Below, in pieces: positions 8,101 to 11,333 of a DNA stretch of 11,333 nt. A model generated the notes under the pieces. That model was not told the DNA's origin, ran no database searches, and saw only the letters and a list, made by a program, of their open reading frames with translations. Where the stretch lies: the NCBI GenBank assembly GCA_937877465.1, contig CALFIT010000178.1, positions 1-11,333 of the forward strand, in the 5' to 3' direction. Origin of the DNA: an uncultured Bacteroidales bacterium (GTDB taxonomy: Bacteria; Bacteroidota; Bacteroidia; Bacteroidales; F082). Position 1 is the first letter of the stretch. The number at the start of each line of letters is the position of its first letter. The position numbers and the translations under genes were made by a program.

Positions 8101-9150
8101 TGAGATGTACATGGCTTTCTCTCCGCCGTTGTTGGTGGCGCTGCCCCAGCACCACTGATTGGTGAAAGTGCCATTGGCAAATGTCCAATCATTATTGTCC
8201 TCAAAGTCTTGTGAGTAGGGATTTTCTGCATTAATGTTTGTGGCCTCACGAGTGGTAGTGAAAGTGGTGTTGGCCCATTTGCTGTTGCCATCGTCGCCGC
8301 CGCAAGCGGAACGGACAAATGCATAGTAGGTGGTTTGGGTTTCAAGGCTATTCAATGCTTTCGTGCATTCCGTGACTTGGTAGGTGGGCGTAGTGTTTTC
8401 ATCTGGAACGATTGTGGCATCTGTTGTCACATACACATCCCAGTTGCTTTGGCCTTCGGCACCTGCCGTCCAAGTTAAAGTGGCAGTGTGAGAGGTGATG
8501 CTTTCAGCATTGAAATTTTTGGGCTTGGCACAAGTGACAGAAGCCATTTCAATGTCCAAGATGATTTGGTTTTTGATAGTTACGGTTCCAGATGCGTTTC
8601 CTGGATTGGACAAATCATAATTAACGCTACCGTCTTTTGAAGCATAAAGCGATACAACTCCTTGGTCGCCAGATGGAGTGAAGACTCGGCATGACATGCC
8701 TTGAGAATAATCTCCTGTTTTGTCGTTTACAACAACGGCTAAGTTATCGCCTGCGAAATCAAATGCGGAAGTAAAATGGATTGTAGTCCATGCGTTTTCT
8801 GTCATGGTCACACTGCCACTGAAGACCAAATCATTGGAAGAGACAGAAATCCAATCGGAAGCCCCAGAAAAGGAACTTTTTTCAGTGTTGACAAGATAGA
8901 TGTCGTAGGTGCGTGTTTTCTCTGAACCACCATTGAAAAAGGCGATGCTGTTGATAGTGCCAATTCCACCAATCTCATCAGCAGTATAAATTTGCTGTGT
9001 CAGTGAGTACTTGTAGTAAGAGTGACTAGGAAGCCAAGCATTTGTCTCTGTCCCCGAACCAATCGTTACTTCTTCGGCCTGCAAAGGAACCGACATCAAT
9101 CCAATCATTCCCATCAATAGGAACAATCGCGTAAATGTTTTGTAATGCAT
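5176..9150 (-). CDS. T9SS-secreted fibronectin type III / choice-of-anchor J multidomain surface protein
   Basis: A 1324-residue exported protein. Residues 1-25 are a signal peptide (cleavage after LQA). Residues about 27-200 form an N-terminal beta domain (TIGSGTETNAW ... YSLTQQIYTADEIG). Fibronectin type III modules lie at about 207-300, 484-575, 578-670 and 673-760, each opening with Cys-x-[KR]-P and the 'NLTASNI..TATLTW' type strand. Two jelly-roll segments of the choice-of-anchor J / cleaved-adhesin type lie at about 308-480 (PYSQDFEDNNDW) and 761-946 (LPYTYGFEDN). Residues about 950-1250 form a further beta-rich region, and 1255-1324 are a T9SS type A sorting domain (LQVVDVMGRVL ... SGLYMLRLTNG ... 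KVQKVVVK). The T9SS should carry it across the outer membrane, trim the tail and anchor or release it. Enzymatic residues are not recognisable; an adhesin, binding or scaffold role is plausible. Its leader contains a cobalamin riboswitch, so B12 availability probably controls it. Confidence 0.9.
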   Translation of the reverse strand: MHYKTFTRLFLLMGMIGLMSVPLQAEEVTIGSGTETNAWLPSHSYYKYSLTQQIYTADEIGGIGTINSIAFFNGGSEKTRTYDIYLVNTEKSSFSGASDWISVSSNDLVFSGSVTMTENAWTTIHFTSAFDFAGDNLAVVVNDKTGDYSQGMSCRVFTPSGDQGVVSLYASKDGSVNYDLSNPGNASGTVTIKNQIILDIEMASVTCAKPKNFNAESITSHTATLTWTAGAEGQSNWDVYVTTDATIVPDENTTPTYQVTECTKALNSLETQTTYYAFVRSACGGDDGNSKWANTTFTTTREATNINAENPYSQDFEDNNDWTFANGTFTNQWCWGSATNNGGEKAMYISDDNGVSNNYSHSALVVYASKLFGFAQGTYTFSFDWRANGESSYDFLRVALVPGDKTFTAGGSLPSGVTASGLPSDWISLDGGSKLNQSSDWQTKVTETALSGTYTMVFLWRNDGSGGSQPPAAIDNISISYMTCPRPTNLTASNIASRTATLSWTENGTADGWTLQYATDASFNTNLVETSEGFTVNESYVGYGLTGLSGETKYYVRVKSNCESSWSDVINFTTNPTCVKPTNVTSNDITAYSAVIGWTNGEEGQEAWEISYSTTTQSNPENGTVIAANANPYTLTGLTPETSYYVYVRANCGDEDGKSAWSSYKYFTTLATCIKPTNLTASNVTSSTATITWAAGEADQTAWNLQYKKSSDSEWTTISTDATTCNLENLSPVTTYNVRVQADCGDGDLSQWTTDSFTTTCGALELPYTYGFEDNLVTTSPYSSSNPFPKCWGRVAFQSGYSGNYTYYPYVFTATTSQPYAHGGNGANTYSGHSMRFYQTSSSTNECAVLPEISDEYEMNHLQIRFWAAVQSSQGTLKIGIMESQNDASTFTSIQEVTISNTYSNGFQEFTVPFSSYAGNGRYIAFMCGTGSNYAYFLIDDITVEEIPSTFTKDITGYGSSEDACYYLISSPIGTVDVENVTNLITNSYDLYYFNQSQDLEWRNYKDSHFNLVSGKGYLYANSEDVTLTFTGVPYNGNGEVTLTKADNMDWSGWNLVGNPFAQTAYINKPFYKMNQDGTALSATTSTGAIDAMEGVFVNAASDGETLTFSTSELGKQAASLMLNVTQKRGASTSSATIDRAIISFSEESPLPKFQLNPNHTKVYIPQDGKDYAVVHREGIGELPINFKAEEDGTYTLAFSSEDVAFNYLHLIDNMTGMDVDLLQNSSYSFGARKSDYASRFRLVFSANGNASDDDDVFAFFSNDKLVVLNEGKATLQVVDVMGRVLCTKQISGNAEVGLSQPSGLYMLRLTNGSDVKVQKVVVK
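6871..7701 (-). repeat. Three tandem fibronectin type III modules within the surface-protein gene
   Basis: Residues 484-760 encode three contiguous modules of about 93 residues that start at Cys484, Cys578 and Cys673. Each opens with Cys-x-[KR]-PTN and has a second Cys 71-78 residues later in a (N/D)C(G/E) context (Cys562, Cys652, Cys744). A fourth, separate copy (Cys207 to Cys283) lies near the N-terminus. At DNA level the copies are clearly diverged, so this is an old duplication rather than a recent expansion. Confidence 0.8.
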
Positions 9151-9190
9151 AAAAATAAAGTTTTAAAGGTTTGATATTCAATTTCTTACC

Positions 9191-9253
9191 TCAAAACTTC
9201 TGGAAAATAATGTTGGAATAACTAAAATGCGGATGCAGTCCCACATCGGGCAT
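9191..9253 (-). CDS. Possible 20-codon upstream ORF in the riboswitch leader
   Basis: Between the aptamer and the surface-protein start codon the minus strand holds ATG (9253-9251) through TGA (9193-9191), encoding MPDVGLHPHFSYSNIIFQKF. The sequence AAGGTG lies just before the ATG, close for a ribosome site. The ATG lies within the 5' arm of the hairpin at 9227-9253. It might be a leader peptide, but an ORF this short arises easily by chance and no family is recognised. Confidence 0.25.
   Translation of the reverse strand: MPDVGLHPHFSYSNIIFQKF
9223..9253 (-). terminator. Terminator-like hairpin, candidate riboswitch expression platform
   Basis: On the minus strand ATGC and GATG in the 5' arm pair with CATC and GCAT in the 3' arm around an 8-base loop with a small internal loop, followed directly by TTTTAG. 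It sits about 60 bases downstream of the aptamer and about 75 bases before the ATG, the right place for ligand-dependent termination. The stem is modest and the T-run short, so translational control remains an alternative. Confidence 0.4.
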
Positions 9254-9312
9254 ACACCTTATTAGATTAGTAACCCAGCCCCAATTCCCGGAAGCTCTGT
9301 TCTATCGACTTG

Positions 9313-9467
9313 AGGCAGGTCTTCTGACTGAGGCCTCGTCTTTGCCGCCTTCCCGAAAGTTTGTGGCTTTCAGTGACATAATGGCAAGCGATTGGCCAAC
9401 ACAGCAGCGGGAACTGTCCGGGATTTGCACCCGATTCCCTATTGAGTCCGCTGGGGACACCACAAAT
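9313..9467 (-). promoter_or_regulatory. Cobalamin (B12) riboswitch
   Basis: Read on the minus strand, the conserved core elements of the cobalamin riboswitch family appear in order. GGTGTCCCC occurs near the 5' end (about 9465-9457). AGGGAATCGGGTGCAAATCC spans 9440-9421, and CCCGCTGCTGTG spans 9411-9400. GTCACTG lies at 9377-9371, CGGGAAGG at 9355-9348, and the terminal B12 box AGTCAGAAGACCTGCC at 9329-9314. These elements bind adenosyl-, methyl- or hydroxocobalamin in known members, and ligand binding usually switches the downstream gene off. The only gene downstream in this orientation is the T9SS surface protein, starting about 160 bases after the aptamer. A Bacteroidetes promoter box sits directly upstream (9474-9481). 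Aptamer identity is well supported; the regulatory outcome is inferred. Confidence 0.93.
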
Positions 9468-9473
9468 CGGCGG

Positions 9474-9481
9474 CAAAAGTA
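9474..9481 (-). promoter_or_regulatory. Candidate promoter -7 box for the riboswitch transcript
   Basis: Minus-strand TACTTTTG matches TAnnTTTG and is followed by CC. Transcription would start about 6 bases further on, just before the first riboswitch helix, so the whole aptamer is included in the transcript. No clear -33 TTTG is visible. A poly-T stretch precedes the box. Confidence 0.6.
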
Positions 9482-9666
9482 GCAAAAAAGTTTGAATGCC
9501 TCACCTATTGAAGCGGAATTTTTTTGAAGCAAAGCGGAAGTGTCGACAAGCAGGCCTTGGATACGAGCTATATAGCCGTGACCCAGCAGCCTGAGCTCAT
9601 AAAGCAGTAAAGTATTAATTTTTGCAAAGGAACGAAAATAAAAGACACGCTGCAATACAAACGAAA
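9482..9666. other. Intergenic stretch with no recognised gene
   Basis: About 185 bases between the riboswitch promoter and the orphan terminator. I see no convincing coding frame, tRNA or rRNA. A 10-base palindrome GCTATATAGC lies in the middle (about 9567-9576). A minus-strand frame (9655-9302) crosses it, but it runs through the riboswitch and is not credible. Confidence 0.6.
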
Positions 9667-9695
9667 AAAAATCCTCAAAAGCTTTGAGGATTTTT
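9667..9695. terminator. Strong bidirectional terminator hairpin without an evident gene
   Basis: A perfect 13-base-pair stem (AAAAATCCTCAAA, loop AGC, TTTGAGGATTTTT) is flanked by A- and T-runs so that it works in either direction, slightly better on the minus strand, where eight Ts follow. No gene in the window ends into it: the surface-protein gene starts to the left and points away, and the recombinase starts to the right and points away. It may have served a gene displaced by the insertion on the right. Confidence 0.8.
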
Positions 9696-9698
9696 ATC

Positions 9699-9735
9699 GT
9701 ACTCCCGCAGGGAATACAAATTTGAAACGCTATGA
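9699..9735. other. Candidate attachment-site junction (left end of an integrated element)
   Basis: Next to the terminator lies an imperfect inverted repeat GTACTCCC-GCA-GGGAATAC (7 of 8 pairs). On the minus strand it reads ATTCCCTGCGGGAGTAC and runs straight into the terminator, much as a tRNA T-arm/acceptor end would. No complete tRNA can be folded from the flanking bases. The junction with the direct repeat AATTTGAAACGCTATG (9719-9734) makes this a plausible attL. The exact crossover cannot be defined from one side. Confidence 0.3.
9719..9734 (+). repeat. Direct repeat copy 1, AATTTGAAACGCTATG
   Basis: It matches 9918-9933 (AATTTCAAACGCTATG) at 15 of 16 positions, 199 bases apart. The second copy contains the recombinase start codon. 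In addition, GAAATTGG follows AAACGCTAT here, and its inverted form CCAATTTC precedes AAACGCTATG in copy 2. Confidence 0.75.
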
Positions 9736-9800
9736 AATTGGCTTATCAGCATTTTGCGCAATAATAGAACTGAAATTCAATGATTTATCCGATTGTTTTT

Positions 9801-9820
9801 GTTTCAATCGGTTTCAATCA
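9801..9820 (+). repeat. Tandem GTTTCAATC(G/A) pair
   Basis: Two adjacent 10-base units GTTTCAATCG and GTTTCAATCA, with a related TTTTCAATTA 20 bases further on. They lie in the presumed att region and could be recombinase or accessory-factor sites, or simple AT-rich sequence. Confidence 0.6.
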
Positions 9821-9841
9821 TTTTCCCTTATTTTCAATTAT

Positions 9842-9874
9842 CACGCCAAAAACACGCCAAAAACACGCCAAAAA
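9842..9874 (+). repeat. Three perfect 11-base direct repeats (CACGCCAAAAA) upstream of the recombinase
   Basis: Three uninterrupted copies of CACGCCAAAAA end 25 bases before the -7 box of the recombinase promoter. One repeat per helical turn with a GC core and an A-tract is what iterated protein-binding sites look like, for example arm-type sites of a recombinase or repressor operators. The units are too short and unspaced for a CRISPR array. Confidence 0.9.
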
Positions 9875-9898
9875 TATTGCAGGTTTGGAAAAAGGTTG

Positions 9899-9906
9899 TA
9901 TCTTTG
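9899..9906 (+). promoter_or_regulatory. Candidate promoter -7 box for the recombinase gene
   Basis: TATCTTTG matches TAnnTTTG. A TTG at 9877-9879 is 19 bases upstream, an acceptable partial -33 element, and this overlaps the end of the 11-base repeat array. The start codon is 24 bases downstream at 9931, so the leader is short. Confidence 0.65.
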
Positions 9907-9917
9907 CAGCGCAATCC

Positions 9918-9933
9918 AATTTCAAACGCTATG
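9918..9933 (+). repeat. Direct repeat copy 2, AATTTCAAACGCTATG
   Basis: The partner of 9719-9734 with one mismatch. It ends in the recombinase ATG, so a protein bound here could also control expression of the gene. Confidence 0.75.
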
Positions 9934-11333
9934 GCAACAATAACATTATCACTCTCCGCAAAGGCGGACAAGACAACTGGGAAATCTGAAATCCTTATCC
10001 GTTTCGTAGTAGGCAGCAGAATCAACCAAAGAGGCAAAACCAACATCTTCATTGAGGCCTCACATTGGAACGCCGAAGAGCAGCGTATAGTTATCCCCAA
10101 GTTCAGGCTTATGAATGATGAGCAAAAGCAGCTTGTTTCCGAACTGACAGCTTTCGACAAGCAACTTGCCAACCTGAAAGACCGAATAATGCAAGCGTTC
10201 AACGAGGCAGGCGCAGGCAAGGTTGGACTTGCCAAAGATTGGTTGAAGTCCGTCATCAACGAGTTCAACAATTTCCCCACAGCGACAGCCGAAGAAGAAA
10301 GCGAAGCCGAACACCAACCATCATTCTTTGAAGCCTTTGATATGTACCTTAACGGCAAGAAGTTTTCCGCCAACCGCAGGAAAGGTTACCCGGTACTTTG
10401 CAGAATCTTGAAACGATATGAGTTGTACACAAGCAAGCCCCTGACCTTTGACAGCCTCACAGCCGACACGCTCCGCGACTTCGAGAACTTTCTGAAAGAG
10501 GAACACACCTACTACAAGAAAGCCGTTGAGCAGACCGAGAAAGCCGAAGGCAAGAAGATTGGCAGAACCTACCTTGACATCATGGAAGCCGTGCCGTTGA
10601 GCCGTACACCCGAACCGAGAGGAGAAAACGCCATCAGCGACCTGATGCGCAGGTTCAGGGCGTTTGTCCGTTGGGCGAATGGACTTGACAAGGAATATAA
10701 ATTGGAGAAGCCTATCACCACCAACAACCCTTTCAACGCCTATTCCGTGCCAAAGGAGATTTACGGAACGCCCTACTACATTACCATCGAGGAGCGCAAC
10801 CAACTCTATAACACCCAACTTGAAGAACCTTTGGCGACACAACGAGACATCTTTGTTTTCCAATGCTGTATCGGTTGCAGGGTTTCAGACCTATGGGCTA
10901 TGACGAAAGCAAGCATCATTGACGGTGCTGTTGAGTATATCCCACGCAAGACAAAGGAGGGAAAACCCGTGACGGTCAAAGTTCCGCTCAACAAGCAAGC
11001 AACCGCCATCGTTGAGAAATACAAGGACTATGACGGCAAAGGCTTGTTCCCTTTCACCTCACAGCAAGAATACAACCGCAGCATCAAGGAAATCTTTGAA
11101 GCCGCAGGCATTACACGCATGGTGACGGTGCTAAACCCCACGACACGGGAAGAAGAAAAACGCCCTATTTCGGAAGTCGCGAGTTCACACATGGCAAGGC
11201 GTACATTCGTGGGCAACTTGTACAAGCAAGTCAAAGACCCGAATCTGATAGGCTCTTTGTCAGGTCATGTTGAGAACAGCAGGGCGTTTGTCCGCTACCG
11301 TGAAATTGACGAGGAAACCAAGAAAGAACTTGT
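9931..11333 (+). CDS. Tyrosine recombinase / integrase (3' end outside the window)
   Basis: The frame opens with ATG at 9931 (MATITLSLSAKADKTTGKSE) and continues without a stop for 467 codons to the window edge. It belongs to the lambda-integrase superfamily, site-specific DNA strand exchange enzymes of phages and integrative elements. It has an N-terminal arm-binding-like region (residues 1-about 75), a helical core-binding domain (about 131-270) and a catalytic domain from about 285. The catalytic set is complete: R317 in GCRVSDL, K340 in RKTKEGKP, H420 and R423 in SSHMARRTF, H446 in LSGHVENS, and the nucleophile Y456 in FVRYREID. Only a short C-terminal tail is missing. It has its own promoter and upstream repeats, and points into the presumed element. 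Architecture fits Bacteroidetes conjugative or mobilisable element integrases; the exact family is not determinable here. Confidence 0.93.
   Translation, partial: MATITLSLSAKADKTTGKSEILIRFVVGSRINQRGKTNIFIEASHWNAEEQRIVIPKFRLMNDEQKQLVSELTAFDKQLANLKDRIMQAFNEAGAGKVGLAKDWLKSVINEFNNFPTATAEEESEAEHQPSFFEAFDMYLNGKKFSANRRKGYPVLCRILKRYELYTSKPLTFDSLTADTLRDFENFLKEEHTYYKKAVEQTEKAEGKKIGRTYLDIMEAVPLSRTPEPRGENAISDLMRRFRAFVRWANGLDKEYKLEKPITTNNPFNAYSVPKEIYGTPYYITIEERNQLYNTQLEEPLATQRDIFVFQCCIGCRVSDLWAMTKASIIDGAVEYIPRKTKEGKPVTVKVPLNKQATAIVEKYKDYDGKGLFPFTSQQEYNRSIKEIFEAAGITRMVTVLNPTTREEEKRPISEVASSHMARRTFVGNLYKQVKDPNLIGSLSGHVENSRAFVRYREIDEETKKEL

Noticed and set aside
9555..9620. Possible tRNA in the intergenic region
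   Set aside because: No cloverleaf, T-loop or acceptor pairing could be assembled; only a GCTATATAGC palindrome stands out.
9302..9655. 117-codon minus-strand frame upstream of the surface protein
   Set aside because: It runs through the conserved core of the cobalamin riboswitch, which explains the sequence better. No family is recognised.
9842..9874. CRISPR array
   Set aside because: The repeats are 11 bases, adjacent and without spacers, and no cas gene is present.
9722..9989. Two short plus-strand frames before the recombinase
   Set aside because: They cross the 11-base repeats and the promoter and run into the recombinase gene in a different frame.
9834..10863. Antisense frames opposite the recombinase
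   Set aside because: The plus-strand frame encodes an integrase with all catalytic residues, so these are shadows.

Overview
The window looks like a chromosomal stretch of a Bacteroidales bacterium, possibly Prevotellaceae or a relative. The signs are Bacteroidetes-type promoter boxes (TAnnTTTG), few Shine-Dalgarno sequences, a DUF5686 outer-membrane protein with a carboxypeptidase-regulatory-like domain, a protein with a type IX secretion (T9SS) C-terminal signal, and a tyrosine recombinase of the kind carried by Bacteroidetes integrative elements. Genus-level placement is not supported by what can be read here.

Layout. (1) Positions 1-580, minus strand: ridA, followed with a 4-base ATGA overlap by the start of a D-2-hydroxyacid dehydrogenase-like gene that leaves the window. 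(2) Positions 581-680: a compact divergent promoter region. (3) Positions 681-5038, plus strand: a tightly packed set of four genes. These are an FtsB/DivIC-type septum protein, a DUF5686 outer-membrane protein (ATGA overlap), an ApbE flavin transferase lipoprotein (reached across a 52-base gap made entirely of short tandem repeats) and an RluE-type pseudouridine synthase (2-base gap). (4) Positions 5039-5175: a convergent intergenic region with a good minus-strand terminator. (5) Positions 5176-9150, minus strand: a 1324-residue secreted protein with four fibronectin type III modules, two jelly-roll (choice-of-anchor J / cleaved adhesin-like) segments and a T9SS tail. (6) Positions 9151-9481: its leader, which contains a cobalamin (B12) riboswitch with its own promoter. 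(7) Positions 9482-9930: an intergenic region holding an orphan terminator, a possible attachment site, several short direct repeats and a promoter. (8) Position 9931 to the window end, plus strand: a tyrosine recombinase with a full set of catalytic residues, cut off by the window edge. It probably marks the left end of an integrated element whose cargo lies to the right.

How it fits together. The plus-strand cluster combines envelope and division functions with flavinylation and rRNA modification. Its members are housekeeping-like and probably co-transcribed. The most unusual arrangement is the B12 riboswitch placed directly in front of a large T9SS-exported modular surface protein, since these riboswitches normally govern B12 uptake or synthesis genes. 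The second point of interest is the left boundary of the putative mobile element, with its repeats and a terminator that has no gene to serve in the window. No defence system, CRISPR array, rRNA or complete tRNA is visible.
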